NCBI RefSeq assembly: GCF_003148385.1
Contig: NZ_CP029463.1
Location: 186,001 to 250,000 of the forward strand
Direction of reading: 5' to 3'
From: Flavobacterium sediminis
GTDB lineage: Bacteria > Bacteroidota > Bacteroidia > Flavobacteriales > Flavobacteriaceae
Length of the DNA: 64,000 nt
The translations under genes and the position numbers were made by a program. Below the pieces are notes generated by a model. That model did no database searches. It saw only the letters and a program-made list of their open reading frames with translations, and was not told where the DNA came from. Position 1 is the first letter of the stretch; every line of letters begins with the position of its first letter. Of this stretch, positions 53,469-62,620 are shown piece by piece.

Positions 53469-53858
53469 TTACTTCACAATGGTTTTTTCAGCCGATTCCC
53501 AACTCATAATCCCTCCTTCTAAATCGGTGATATGTTTAAACCCTAATTCTTTTAATTTAGCGGCAGCCTTAGAACTTCTCCCTCCCATTTTACAATATAC
53601 CATTACCGGTTTTTCTTTATCTAAAGCAGCTACTTTAGATTCAAAATCATCAGCTAAAACATTATAGTTCTTAGCATTTGGTAAATGTCCGGAGGCATAC
53701 TCTTCAGGTGTTCTGACATCTAATAACTGTACATCTGCTTCAGCCATCTTAGTTTCAAAACCATCAGGCTTGACAACTTCTACACCGCTTTGTTTTTGGT
53801 TAACACAAGATGCTGCTACAAAAAGCGACATCAAAAGACCTAACATTTTTAGTTTCAT
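53469..53858 (-). CDS. Rhodanese-domain lipoprotein
   Basis: 129 aa. The lipoprotein signal is VAASC (Cys18). A single rhodanese domain has LLDVRTPEEYASGHLPNAKNYN and the active-site loop VYCKMGGRSS (Cys89). It probably transfers sulfane sulfur at the periplasmic side of the membrane. It lies between trxA and the DUF2892 gene. The three make a thioredoxin-rhodanese-membrane set. Confidence 0.93.
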   Translation of the reverse strand: MKLKMLGLLMSLFVAASCVNQKQSGVEVVKPDGFETKMAEADVQLLDVRTPEEYASGHLPNAKNYNVLADDFESKVAALDKEKPVMVYCKMGGRSSKAAAKLKELGFKHITDLEGGIMSWESAEKTIVK

Positions 53859-53885
53859 GGTTGATTTTTTTATAAAGTTAATAAA

Positions 53886-54188
53886 TTAATTCAAATGTTG
53901 TCGTATAATCCCCACTAAATCATGAGTTGCCAGTACACCGGATTGTCTCCATAACATTTTCCCGTCCCGGAACAACATGAGTGTAGGAACACCACGTACC
54001 ATAAACTCTGATGCCAGATCCTGATGCTGATCTACATTTACTTTAATGATTTTTACCTCGTCTTTTATTACCGATTTTACTTCTTGCAAAATCGGAGACA
54101 TCATCTTACACGGTCCGCACCAATCTGCATAAAAATCTACCAGAACTAATTGCTTTTGACCTATTATTTCGTTAAATTTTGAATTCAT
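53886..54188 (-). CDS. trxA: Thioredoxin
   Basis: 100 aa cytoplasmic thioredoxin with the active site DWCGPCKMM (Cys24, Cys27), the cis-proline segment VRGVPTLMLF and normal length. It is the first gene of the minus-strand operon and is transcribed divergently from hemN. The -7 element TAAATTTG (54235-54228) and the upstream dyad (54255-54274) suggest activation by a Crp/Fnr-type regulator. Confidence 0.94.
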   Translation of the reverse strand: MNSKFNEIIGQKQLVLVDFYADWCGPCKMMSPILQEVKSVIKDEVKIIKVNVDQHQDLASEFMVRGVPTLMLFRDGKMLWRQSGVLATHDLVGIIRQHLN

Positions 54189-54227
54189 ATACTTAAAATG
54201 TGTTTAATCTCGTTTATTTTTGCATAA

Positions 54228-54235
54228 CAAATTTA
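54228..54235 (-). promoter_or_regulatory. -7 element of the trxA operon
   Basis: TAAATTTG on the minus strand, 39 bases before the start codon. Confidence 0.5.
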
Positions 54236-54254
54236 CTTCAATAAACGCACCAAA

Positions 54255-54274
54255 TATGTAATCTTTGTTACATA
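54255..54274. promoter_or_regulatory. Crp/Fnr-type dyad between trxA and hemN
   Basis: TATGTAA-N6-TTACATA, a perfect 7-base palindrome with the TGTNA-N6-TNACA spacing of Crp/Fnr family sites. Its centre is about 43 bases from the predicted trxA transcript start, near the class II activator position, and about 70 from the hemN start. Confidence 0.55.
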
Positions 54275-54289
54275 GCTGCCTATATGACA

Positions 54290-54313
54290 ATTATCATTTT
54301 TTTTTTTGATAAT
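54290..54313. promoter_or_regulatory. Second dyad, ATTATCA-T10-TGATAAT
   Basis: Seven-base inverted repeat with a ten-T centre over the -33 region of the hemN promoter. It could be a repressor site or a curved DNA element. Confidence 0.35.
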
Positions 54314-54319
54314 CTAGAG

Positions 54320-54327
54320 TAATTTTG
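54320..54327 (+). promoter_or_regulatory. -7 element of hemN
   Basis: TAATTTTG (TAnnTTTG) 25 bases before ATG 54353. Confidence 0.5.
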
Positions 54328-54352
54328 TCTTTAATTAGCAATAAACTTAGCC

Positions 54353-55717
54353 ATGCAACCTTCATTAGTGCAAAAATATAATGTACCAGGACCGAGATAC
54401 ACCAGCTATCCGACTGTCCCTTATTGGGAAGAAAATTCATTTTCTTATGACAAATGGATTCATGCCTGTGTAGATACTTTTAAACAAACTAATGATAAAG
54501 ATGGGATCAGTTTATACATTCACCTACCTTTTTGTGAAAGTTTGTGTACTTTTTGTGGCTGTCACAAACGCATTACCAAACGTCATGAAGTGGAACATCC
54601 TTACATAGAAGCGGTCTTAAAAGAATGGGAATTGTATTGTGACCTTTTTTCCGCTAAACCTAAGATCAAAGAGATCCATCTGGGTGGCGGAACACCTACT
54701 TTCTTTTCACCTGAAAATCTGAAACAACTCATTGAAGGTATTTTAAAAGAAAGTGTAGTAGCTGATGAACATGAGTTCAGTTTTGAAGGACATCCCAACA
54801 ATACCAGTAAAGAGCACTTGCAAACCTTATTTGATCTGGGATTCAGACGTGTAAGTTTTGGTGTTCAGGATTATTCTGAAAAAGTGCAGCAAGCTATCCA
54901 TCGCATTCAACCTTTTCACAATGTTGCCAAAGTAACCTTTTGGGCTAAAGAAATCGGCTATACTTCTATCAGTCATGATTTGGTCTTTGGACTACCTTTT
55001 CAAACTCTGGATGATGTTCTGGACACTATAGACAAAACCAATTCACTACATCCTGATCGCTTGGCTTTTTACAGCTATGCCCATGTACCGTGGATCAAAG
55101 GAAATGGTCAAAGAGGCTTTAATGATGAAGATTTACCGAAAGATGATGAGAAAAGAGCCTTATATGAAGAAGGTAAACTTCAATTGAGTAAACACGGCTT
55201 TGCAGAGATTGGTATGGATCACTTCGCTTTAAAAAGTGACTCCATGTTTAAAGCTTTTGCCGATAGAAAACTGCATCGAAACTTTATGGGGTACACCACA
55301 ACCAATACCAAACTGATGATCGGTCTGGGAGTTTCTTCTATCAGTGATAGCTGGACAGCCTTTGCTCAAAATGAAAAAGTTTTAGAAGATTATTATGCTC
55401 GTTTAGATAAAAATGAGATTCCGGTTTACAGAGGTCACATTTTAAATACGGAAGATTTAATTATTCGCCAGCACATTTTAAATATTATGTGTCATTTTGA
55501 AACTTCCTGGGCTGACCCATCTATGCAGTTTAACGAATTAGAGGATGTTTTAGCCTCTTTGGAAGAAATGCAACACGACGGACTTCTGCAACTTAAAGGG
55601 CAATCTCTGGAAGTTACTGAAAAAGGAAAGCCTTTTGTTCGTAATATTTGTATGGCCTTTGATCTGCGCTTAAAACGCAAGGCACCGCAGCGTCAATTGT
55701 TTTCTATGACTATATAA
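54353..55717 (+). CDS. hemN: Oxygen-independent coproporphyrinogen III oxidase
   Basis: 454 aa radical-SAM enzyme that decarboxylates coproporphyrinogen III without oxygen during haem synthesis. The cluster motif is C-x3-C-x2-C-x-C (Cys61, 65, 68, 70; FCESLCTFCGCH). YTSYPT at the start and IHLGGGTPTFFSP are family hallmarks, and the length matches true HemN more than the shorter HemW. The promoter region carries two dyads, one of Crp/Fnr type, consistent with oxygen-responsive control. Confidence 0.96.
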   Translation: MQPSLVQKYNVPGPRYTSYPTVPYWEENSFSYDKWIHACVDTFKQTNDKDGISLYIHLPFCESLCTFCGCHKRITKRHEVEHPYIEAVLKEWELYCDLFSAKPKIKEIHLGGGTPTFFSPENLKQLIEGILKESVVADEHEFSFEGHPNNTSKEHLQTLFDLGFRRVSFGVQDYSEKVQQAIHRIQPFHNVAKVTFWAKEIGYTSISHDLVFGLPFQTLDDVLDTIDKTNSLHPDRLAFYSYAHVPWIKGNGQRGFNDEDLPKDDEKRALYEEGKLQLSKHGFAEIGMDHFALKSDSMFKAFADRKLHRNFMGYTTTNTKLMIGLGVSSISDSWTAFAQNEKVLEDYYARLDKNEIPVYRGHILNTEDLIIRQHILNIMCHFETSWADPSMQFNELEDVLASLEEMQHDGLLQLKGQSLEVTEKGKPFVRNICMAFDLRLKRKAPQRQLFSMTI

Positions 55718-55777
55718 TTTTCTCTGTCAAGAAGTTTCGTTATTTCTTACTTTAGGGTCATAGTCACTAAAAAACAC

Positions 55778-55785
55778 TACTTTTG
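55778..55785 (+). promoter_or_regulatory. -7 element of the second DEAD-box helicase gene
   Basis: TACTTTTG 17 bases before ATG 55803. A two-codon reading ATG-CCG-TAG (55795-55803) lies just upstream and ends at the first base of that start codon. Confidence 0.5.
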
Positions 55786-55802
55786 CAGAAACTATGCCGT
55801 AG

Positions 55803-57155
55803 ATGAAGACGTTTCAAGATTTCGATTTACCTAAATCCTTACAAAAAGCCATAGACACTCTTGGCTTAACTACTCCTACTCCTATTCAGGAAAAGGCTCT
55901 CCCTGTTATCTTATCAGGACGAGATATGATGGGAATTGCTCAAACCGGAACCGGAAAGACCTTTGCCTATCTGATCCCTATTTTAAAACAGTGGAAATTT
56001 CAAACGACTGATAGCCCGCGTGTGGTAATTCTAGTACCCACTCGCGAACTAGTGGTTCAGGTTCAGGAAGAGTTAGAAAAACTGGTTCAATTTATGTCGG
56101 TTCGAGTTGCAGGGGTCTTTGGTGGGGTTAACATCAATACACAAAGAAAAGCAGTTGCTGAAGGAGTCGACATTTTAGTAGGTACTCCCGGACGTACAAT
56201 GGATTTAGCCTTAGACGGCGTGCTTCGTTTTGATGCTTTACAAAAATTGGTGATTGATGAGTTTGACGAGATTTTGAATTTAGGATTTCGCTTCCAGATC
56301 ACTTCAATCCTGACGATGATGAAAGATAAAAAGCAAAATATCTTATTCTCGGCCACTATGACTGAAGAAGTCGATGAAATACTGGATGAATATTTTGATT
56401 TTCCGGAAGAAGTTTCTTTAGCACCTAGCGGAACTCCTTTAGAAAAGATAGAGCAATTTGTTTACCATGTTCCCAACTTTCTGACAAAAGTAAATTTATT
56501 GAAAGATTTACTGGTCCGCAATGACAATATGGAACGTATCCTTGTTTTTGTGAACAATAAAAAATTGGTCGACACTACTTTTGATCTATTGGACGAAGAC
56601 TTTGCCGGACAATTTGGTGTGATCCATTCTAATAAATCACAAAACTATCGGTTAAATACTATGGCTTCTTTTCAGCGGGGCGAATTACGAGGCTTAATCA
56701 CTACAGACATTATGGCTCGTGGATTAGATATTTCTGATATTACTCACGTTATCAATTTACAATTCTCAGAAGTTCCGGAACAATACATTCACCGAATCGG
56801 TAGAACTGGTCGTGCTGATAAAGAAGGAACGGCTATCAGTATGGTAAGTCCGCAAGAAGAAGAAATTCTGATTGAAGCGGAACTTTTAATGGAAAAAGAG
56901 CTTAAGGCAATGGATCTACCGGATTACATTGAAATCTCTGAAAAGAAATTAGATTTTGAAAAAGATCGTCGCAAATTCAAAACCATTGGAAAACCAATTA
57001 AAAGAGAAGAAAAAGGCGATGCTTTTCACGAAAAGAAAGATAAAAATAAAAAAGTGAATCTGGGAGGTCCCGGAAAAAGAACACCGAGAAAAACAGCTCC
57101 GAGAAACCGTGCCGTTGAAGCTAAAAGAGCTGCCAAACGCAAAAAAGGAAAATAA
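55803..57155 (+). CDS. DEAD-box RNA helicase (RhlE-like)
   Basis: 450 aa. It has motif I AQTGTGKT, PTRELV, GGVNI, TPGRTMD, and a Walker B motif reading VIDEFDEIL: the usual DEAD is DEFD here, a variant at the third position. SAT, then TTDIMARGLDISD and HRIGRTGRADKEG follow. The C-terminal 60 residues are Lys/Arg-rich (KDKNKKVNLGGPGKRTPRKTAPRN) and likely bind RNA. The role is probably ribosome assembly or RNA decay. It is the second DEAD-box gene in the window and is shorter than the first. Confidence 0.94.
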   Translation: MKTFQDFDLPKSLQKAIDTLGLTTPTPIQEKALPVILSGRDMMGIAQTGTGKTFAYLIPILKQWKFQTTDSPRVVILVPTRELVVQVQEELEKLVQFMSVRVAGVFGGVNINTQRKAVAEGVDILVGTPGRTMDLALDGVLRFDALQKLVIDEFDEILNLGFRFQITSILTMMKDKKQNILFSATMTEEVDEILDEYFDFPEEVSLAPSGTPLEKIEQFVYHVPNFLTKVNLLKDLLVRNDNMERILVFVNNKKLVDTTFDLLDEDFAGQFGVIHSNKSQNYRLNTMASFQRGELRGLITTDIMARGLDISDITHVINLQFSEVPEQYIHRIGRTGRADKEGTAISMVSPQEEEILIEAELLMEKELKAMDLPDYIEISEKKLDFEKDRRKFKTIGKPIKREEKGDAFHEKKDKNKKVNLGGPGKRTPRKTAPRNRAVEAKRAAKRKKGK

Positions 57156-57160
57156 TATAA

Positions 57161-57191
57161 AAAAAAACGTCGCATTAAGCGACGTTTTTTT
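57161..57191. terminator. Bidirectional terminator between helicase and lactonase
   Basis: ACGTCGC / GCGACGT stem with a five-base loop, A run before and T run after, between two convergent genes. Confidence 0.9.
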
Positions 57192-58296
57192 ATTCTACTT
57201 TGTCAAATACCAAACAAACCGGTTGGCACAAATCTATTCTCTTTCCGGTATCGGTCAATGTTCCGTTTTTAGTATTCCGACTGTAAATCACTATATTATT
57301 TGTATTTTGATTGGCTACCAAAACGTACGCATCATCAGGACTCAAAGTAAAATTGCGCGGTGCGCTTCCTTGTGTGCTGATCTGCTGGATCATGTTCAAT
57401 GTTCCATTACCAGAAACTTTAAATACCGAAATGGTATTAGCATCGCCACGATTGGTTACATACAGAAATTTTCCATCCTGACTCATGTGAATATCGGCTG
57501 CGCCATTTATTCCATTAAACAAATTAGGAGCAACAGTAGTTTCCTGAATCAGATGTAACTGGTTTTTTTTCCATTCTAAAACTGACAAAGTTCCGTCTAA
57601 TTCCTGTAATACATATACAAAATTACCTTTAGGGCTAAAAACCAAATGTCTTGGGCCACTTCCTTTTTTTAAATTTATTTCATCCTTTAAAAGCAACGTC
57701 TGAGTGCCACCATTTGCATGGTAATGATAAATATAAATCTTATCGCTCCCCAAATCATTGGCAAATACATATTGATGATCGGGACTAAAATAGACCATGT
57801 GCAAATGGGAAGCTTCCTGACGTTTTTCATTGGGTCCGGAACCTTTGTGCTCTATTACCTGAACGGCATCCGCTAAACTTCCGTCAGGCTTTTTAGGAAA
57901 CACACTAATCGTTCCGCCTGTATAATTAGCTGAGATCACATTTTTATCATCATTAATGATATAGCAAGGATCAGCTCCTTTACTATCTACTTTGTTCATC
58001 AAATTAAGTAGCCCTGTCTGAGGATCGTAACGAAAAGCACTAAGTGTACTTTCATTTCCGTTTTCGTTAACAGAATACAAATGCTCCTTCTCCGAATCAA
58101 GAGCAAAATAACTTGGATTCATGACCTTATCAGTATGTGATTTCAATTGGTATTCCAAAGTCTGTAAATTAAAATCATAGACATAAATTCCTTCACTAAA
58201 GCAAGCATTGGTATACGTTCCGACGATCAGATTATAATGTTCCTGTGCCGTTGAAGCCATGAAAAGGAATAAGCTGATAATTGTAAATTGTTTCAT
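57190..58296 (-). CDS. Lactonase-family beta-propeller (6-phosphogluconolactonase-like), exported
   Basis: 368 aa from ATG 58296. An in-frame codon at 58317 is excluded because the promoter element at 58322-58315 overlaps it. A signal peptide (MKQFTIISLFLFMASTAQ) is followed by a seven-bladed propeller of the Pgl/YbhE lactonase family (YNLIVGTYTNACFSEGIYVYDF, HLYSVNE, YVFANDLGSDKIYIY, GPRHLVFSPKGNFVYVLQE, FLYVTNRGDANTISVF, VANQNTNNIVIY). The signal peptide places it in the periplasm or outside, unlike the cytoplasmic pentose phosphate enzyme, so its substrate may be another lactone. Confidence 0.9.
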   Translation of the reverse strand: MKQFTIISLFLFMASTAQEHYNLIVGTYTNACFSEGIYVYDFNLQTLEYQLKSHTDKVMNPSYFALDSEKEHLYSVNENGNESTLSAFRYDPQTGLLNLMNKVDSKGADPCYIINDDKNVISANYTGGTISVFPKKPDGSLADAVQVIEHKGSGPNEKRQEASHLHMVYFSPDHQYVFANDLGSDKIYIYHYHANGGTQTLLLKDEINLKKGSGPRHLVFSPKGNFVYVLQELDGTLSVLEWKKNQLHLIQETTVAPNLFNGINGAADIHMSQDGKFLYVTNRGDANTISVFKVSGNGTLNMIQQISTQGSAPRNFTLSPDDAYVLVANQNTNNIVIYSRNTKNGTLTDTGKRIDLCQPVCLVFDKVE

Positions 58297-58314
58297 TGTA
58301 TTGGGTTTGGAACG

Positions 58315-58322
58315 CAAAAATA
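58315..58322 (-). promoter_or_regulatory. -7 element of the lactonase gene
   Basis: TATTTTTG on the minus strand, 19 bases before ATG 58296. Confidence 0.5.
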
Positions 58323-58376
58323 CTTTTTAAAGTGCTGCAAAAAAACATATTTCCAAAGGTTCTGCTGCAAAATGAT

Positions 58377-58384
58377 TATTTTTG
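58377..58384 (+). promoter_or_regulatory. -7 element of the pentapeptide/CAT-like operon
   Basis: TATTTTTG 26 bases before ATG 58410. Confidence 0.45.
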
Positions 58385-58409
58385 GTTCTTATACTAACCG
58401 AAATACAAC

Positions 58410-58982
58410 ATGAACTCCGATTTTATTCACGATCAGAAATACCAAAACAAAAATTTTAATGAAAACGACATTAAATTCAAAGAATTTGAAAATTGTACTT
58501 TTGATCATTGCGATTTTACACAATGTATTTTTTTAAGTGTTGTCTTTGTGGATTGTACTTTTCTGCATTGTAACTTCAATGATACTAAGATCAACTATGT
58601 TTCATTGCGTGGTGTAGAATTTGATGATTGTAATTTTACGAATGTCAATTTTGCGATGACCGACCAAGTAATCTACTATTTCAATTTTACCAATTGCCGA
58701 TTGGATTTTACTAAATTTTATGGTCTAAAACTTAAGAAAATGCACTTTACAGGATGCAGTTTGGTTTCTGCTGATTTTATGGAAAGTGATCTATCAGAAA
58801 CGGTTTTTGATAACTGTGATTTAAGACGTACTGTTTTTTACCAAACTAATCTTTCGAAAGCTGATTTCACGACCAGCTATAATTTTTCTATTGATCCGGA
58901 GCAAAATAAAATGAAAAGAGCTAAATTTTCTGTAGAAGGGCTAAAAGGTTTATTGGAAAAGTATGATTTAGTAATTTCTTAA
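58410..58982 (+). CDS. Pentapeptide-repeat protein (Qnr/McbG-like)
   Basis: 190 aa made almost entirely of A/C-D-x-x-F pentapeptide units (FENCTFDHCDFTQCIFLSVVFVDCTFLHCNF ... CSLVSADFMESDLSETVFDNCDLRRTVFYQTNLSKADF), predicting a right-handed quadrilateral beta-helix. The C-terminal SIDPEQNKMKRAKFS and GLLEKYDLVI are also typical of Qnr/MfpA-like proteins, which mimic DNA and bind gyrase. Chromosomal versions often have no resistance role. A CAT-like gene follows after 10 bases. Confidence 0.9.
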   Translation: MNSDFIHDQKYQNKNFNENDIKFKEFENCTFDHCDFTQCIFLSVVFVDCTFLHCNFNDTKINYVSLRGVEFDDCNFTNVNFAMTDQVIYYFNFTNCRLDFTKFYGLKLKKMHFTGCSLVSADFMESDLSETVFDNCDLRRTVFYQTNLSKADFTTSYNFSIDPEQNKMKRAKFSVEGLKGLLEKYDLVIS

Positions 58983-58992
58983 TCAAAGTAAA

Positions 58993-59619
58993 ATGAAAGA
59001 GATTGATATTGAAAAATGGAACCGTAAAGAGCATTTTGAATTTTTCTCAAAAATGGTCAGTCCTTATTTTGGTGTAACTACAGAAGTAAATTGTACAAAG
59101 GCTTTTCAAAAAGCAAAAGACAATAGTATTTCTTTTTTTGCTTATTATATGCATCAGTCTATAAAAGCGGTTAATGAAATTCCGGAATTCAAATTACGAA
59201 TTATTGATGATAAAGTTTTTGAATTAGACACCATTCATGTCGGAACTACAATTGGGAGAAAAGACGGAACATTCGCTTTTACGTTTGTAAATTACAGTGA
59301 TAATTTTGAATCTTTTAATACAAATTTACAAGAAGAAATCGATGCAGTACAAAATTCAAGCGGATTGCGCTTAAATGGTGAAGACAGGAAAATCAATTTA
59401 GTTCGTTACTCTACTTTGCCTTGGGTTTCATTTAGCGCTATATTACATCCTACTAATCTTAACTCTAAAGAATCTGTACCCAAAATTACTTTCGGAAAGC
59501 TTTCGGAACGAAACCATGAAAAGTTTTTACCTATTTCTATTGAAGCACATCACGGACTGATGGATGGATTCCATATTGCACAATATCTGGAGAAATTCCA
59601 ACATTTCCTGAATTCATAA
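58993..59619 (+). CDS. Chloramphenicol acetyltransferase-like protein
   Basis: 208 aa with the CAT fold. The N-terminus WNRKEHFEFFSKMVSPYFGVT aligns with the family start, TLPWVSFSAILHP marks the core and the catalytic motif HHGLMDGFH (186-194) is intact. CAT trimers acetylate chloramphenicol, but many chromosomal members act on unknown acceptors. It probably shares a transcript with the pentapeptide gene 10 bases upstream and ends at a strong terminator. Confidence 0.9.
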   Translation: MKEIDIEKWNRKEHFEFFSKMVSPYFGVTTEVNCTKAFQKAKDNSISFFAYYMHQSIKAVNEIPEFKLRIIDDKVFELDTIHVGTTIGRKDGTFAFTFVNYSDNFESFNTNLQEEIDAVQNSSGLRLNGEDRKINLVRYSTLPWVSFSAILHPTNLNSKESVPKITFGKLSERNHEKFLPISIEAHHGLMDGFHIAQYLEKFQHFLNS

Positions 59620-59626
59620 AACCATA

Positions 59627-59657
59627 AAAAAATCCCAATTCTATGAATTGGGATTTT
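59627..59657. terminator. Bidirectional terminator between the CAT-like gene and valS
   Basis: AAAATCCCAATTC / GAATTGGGATTTT thirteen-base stem with a three-base loop, between convergent genes. Confidence 0.92.
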
Positions 59658-59683
59658 AAATCAAATATTCTGAAATACAATTA

Positions 59684-62311
59684 TTATTTCAAACTGGCTA
59701 AACTTTGCTCAATAGTCGCAATTTTAGCTAAAGCATCTGCCTCTTTTTTACGCTCCGTTTCAATTACTTTCTCCGGAGCTCCGTTAACAAATTTTTCATT
59801 TGACAACTTTCCTTGAACCGAACGTAAAAAGCCTTGTGTATATTTTAGTTCTTCTTGCAGCTTAGCTATTTCAGCTTCAACATCAATGCTTCCTGAAATA
59901 GGAATAAAATATTCATTTGATTTTACGCGATAAGTCAATGCTCCTTCTACTTGTTCCGTTACATATTCTAAACTTTCTACATTGCCAAGTTTTAAAATAA
60001 TAGCATCAAAAGTAATTGGCATTTTTTCGTTGTTGATTACTTTCAGATCAATAACTTCCTTGAATGAAATATTTTTTTCCTTTCGGATTGTTCGGATTCC
60101 TGCAATTACTTCAGCAGCAAAATCAAATTGATCCACTAAATCTGCATTAGCTTCTTTTACTTCCGGCCATTTTGCAACAATCAAAGCATCTTCCGGTCTT
60201 CTCTCTGTAATATGTTGCCAGATTTCCTCTGTTAAGAACGGCATAAACGGATGCAATAACTTCAGATTAGCCTCTAACATCTCAATAGCTTTGTCAAATG
60301 TTGCACGGTCAATCGGTTGTTGGTATCCCGGTTTAATCATTTCCAGAAACCAAGAACAGAAATCATCCCAAACCAGTTTATAAATTGCCATCAACGCATC
60401 TGACAACCGATATTTTTCAAAATTATCTTCAATTTCGATCAATGTCTTTTGCAACTTCGCTTCGTACCAGTTAATGGCAACTTTTGAAGCTTCCGGTTGA
60501 GGAATATCTGCAACCTCCCATCCTTTGATCAGACGAAAAGCATTCCAGATCTTATTTGCAAAGGCTTTACCGTTATTACATAGTTCTTCGTCAAACATGA
60601 TATCGTTTCCGGCAGAAGCACTTAACAATAAGCCTACACGAACACCATCAGCACCGAATTTATCGATCAAATCTAACGGATCCGGTGAGTTTCCTAATGA
60701 TTTTGACATTTTTCTGCGTTGCTTGTCGCGAACCAATCCTGTTAAATATACATTTGAAAATGGCTTTTTACCTGTATATTCGTATCCGGCAATAATCATA
60801 CGAGCTACCCAGAAGAATAAAATATCCGGTCCGGTAACCAAGTCATTTGTCGGATAATAGTATTTGAAATCTTCATTTTCAGGATCTAATACGCCTCCGA
60901 AAACAGCCATAGGCCATAACCATGATGAGAACCAAGTATCCAATGCATCAACATCTTGTTTTAAATCCGCAACTGTTAAAGCGGTATTTTCGGTTTTGCT
61001 TTTAGCTAACTCTAAAGCTTGTTCTTTGGTCTCGGCTACTACAAAATCTTCTTTTCCTTCACCATAATAGTACGCCGGAATTTGTTGTCCCCACCACAAT
61101 TGACGGGAAATATTCCAATCCCGGATGTTTTCCATCCAGTGGCGATAGGTATTATTAAAACGAGAAGGATATAATTTTACTTCTTCAGTTTCTAAAACTG
61201 CTTTGATGGCAGGTTTTACCAATTCTTCCATTTTCAGGAACCACTGGTCTGATAATCTCGGTTCAATAACTGCTTTTGTGCGTTCTGAAGTTCCAACTTT
61301 ATTTAGATGGTCTTCAACTTTTACCAAGGCACCTATATTTTCCAGTTCTTTGGCTATTTCTTCGCGAACTACAAAGCGGTCTTTTCCTTGGTAATGCAAT
61401 CCGAAACTATTTAAAGTAGCATCCTCATTAAAAATATCGATGATCTCTAAATTATGGCGTTCTCCTAATTCTTTATCATTTACATCATGAGCGGGAGTTA
61501 CTTTTAAACAACCGGTTCCGAATTCCATATCAACATACTCGTCAAAAATGATCGGAATTACACGATTGCAAATAGGAACAATTGCCTTTTTACCTTTTAA
61601 ATGCGTATAACGTTCATCATCCGGATGGATACAAATAGCAGTATCTCCTAAAATAGTTTCAGGACGAGTGGTTGCAATTGTAACATATTCTTCTGTCCCT
61701 TCAATTTTATAACGCAAATGATACAATTTTCCCTGACGCTCTTCATAGATCACTTCTTCATCAGATAATGTCGTTTTTGCTTCCGGATCCCAATTTACCA
61801 TACGGTAACCGCGATAAATATATCCTTTGTTATATAAGTCTACAAACGATTTGATAACTGAAGCTGTCATATCGTCATCCATAGTAAACTTAGTTCGTTC
61901 CCAATCGCATGAACAACCTAGTTTTTTAAGTTGTTCTAAAATGATTCCGCCATGTTTGTCAGTCCATTCCCAAGCATGTTTCAAAAATTCCTCTCGTGTT
62001 AAGTCGGCTTTATTAATGCCTTCATTTTTCAATTTAGCAACAACTTTTGCTTCGGTCGCAATTGAAGCGTGATCGGTTCCCGGAACCCAACAAGCGTTAA
62101 GTCCTTTTAAACGAGCACGGCGGATCAACACGTCTTGAATAGTATTATTCAGCATATGCCCCATATGTAACACTCCGGTTACATTAGGTGGCGGAATTAC
62201 AATAGTATAAGGAGTTCTGTGGTCAGGCGTTGAATGGAAATAATTATTCTTCATCCAATAGTCGTACCATTTTTGTTCTACATCTTTAGGATTAAATTGT
62301 GCAGGAATCAT
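59684..62311 (-). CDS. valS: Valyl-tRNA synthetase
   Basis: 875 aa class I aminoacyl-tRNA synthetase. The HIGH-type motif is HMGH (49-52) in [15 protein letters not shown] and the KMSKS loop is [13 protein letters not shown]. The editing domain ([17 protein letters not shown]) is intact. The C-terminal coiled coil (about 800-875, [19 protein letters not shown]) is typical of ValRS and binds tRNA. The gene seems to have a long leader of about 210 bases. Its 3' end meets a bidirectional terminator. Confidence 0.97.
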   Translation of the reverse strand: MIPAQFNPKDVEQKWYDYWMKNNYFHSTPDHRTPYTIVIPPPNVTGVLHMGHMLNNTIQDVLIRRARLKGLNACWVPGTDHASIATEAKVVAKLKNEGINKADLTREEFLKHAWEWTDKHGGIILEQLKKLGCSCDWERTKFTMDDDMTASVIKSFVDLYNKGYIYRGYRMVNWDPEAKTTLSDEEVIYEERQGKLYHLRYKIEGTEEYVTIATTRPETILGDTAICIHPDDERYTHLKGKKAIVPICNRVIPIIFDEYVDMEFGTGCLKVTPAHDVNDKELGERHNLEIIDIFNEDATLNSFGLHYQGKDRFVVREEIAKELENIGALVKVEDHLNKVGTSERTKAVIEPRLSDQWFLKMEELVKPAIKAVLETEEVKLYPSRFNNTYRHWMENIRDWNISRQLWWGQQIPAYYYGEGKEDFVVAETKEQALELAKSKTENTALTVADLKQDVDALDTWFSSWLWPMAVFGGVLDPENEDFKYYYPTNDLVTGPDILFFWVARMIIAGYEYTGKKPFSNVYLTGLVRDKQRRKMSKSLGNSPDPLDLIDKFGADGVRVGLLLSASAGNDIMFDEELCNNGKAFANKIWNAFRLIKGWEVADIPQPEASKVAINWYEAKLQKTLIEIEDNFEKYRLSDALMAIYKLVWDDFCSWFLEMIKPGYQQPIDRATFDKAIEMLEANLKLLHPFMPFLTEEIWQHITERRPEDALIVAKWPEVKEANADLVDQFDFAAEVIAGIRTIRKEKNISFKEVIDLKVINNEKMPITFDAIILKLGNVESLEYVTEQVEGALTYRVKSNEYFIPISGSIDVEAEIAKLQEELKYTQGFLRSVQGKLSNEKFVNGAPEKVIETERKKEADALAKIATIEQSLASLK

Positions 62312-62522
62312 ACGTTTATGATATATTTTAAGTATTGATTTTTAATAATTTACAAATTCATTATGATAATTTCTCTTTCCGAGAACTAAGTTTCTTTCAA
62401 GTTTAAGATCCATTAAAATACTATCGGAAAGGTCAACTGACACCAAAATCAGACTCGTTCCTTAACAAGGATCGGTTTAAAAGGATTATATAAAATTGAA
62501 TTTTGGTACACTTTTTGTAATT
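62312..62522 (-). promoter_or_regulatory. Long 5' leader of valS with two hairpins
   Basis: From the predicted transcript start near 62522 to ATG 62311 the leader is about 210 nt. It contains CCTT-GTT-AAGG (62470-62460) and a longer stem CTTTCCGA / TCGGAAAG pairing 62431-62424 with 62382-62375. No known riboswitch class is recognised. The remainder to 62620 holds the valS promoter and the start region of the DUF1573 gene. Confidence 0.45.
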
Positions 62523-62528
62523 TTTATG

Positions 62529-62536
62529 CAAAAGTA
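62529..62536 (-). promoter_or_regulatory. -7 element of valS
   Basis: TACTTTTG on the minus strand. It is the only strong match between the valS and DUF1573 genes on that strand. Confidence 0.5.
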
Positions 62537-62620
62537 AGGATATATGGTAAAATAAAAAAGAGGATTTATTGGTTCTTTAAGTTTATTCGCTTATTTTTAC
62601 CATAACCTATTAATTTTATT

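Noticed and set aside
57109-57558. 149-codon open frame on the plus strand
   Set aside because: It lies across the terminator and antisense to the well-supported lactonase gene.
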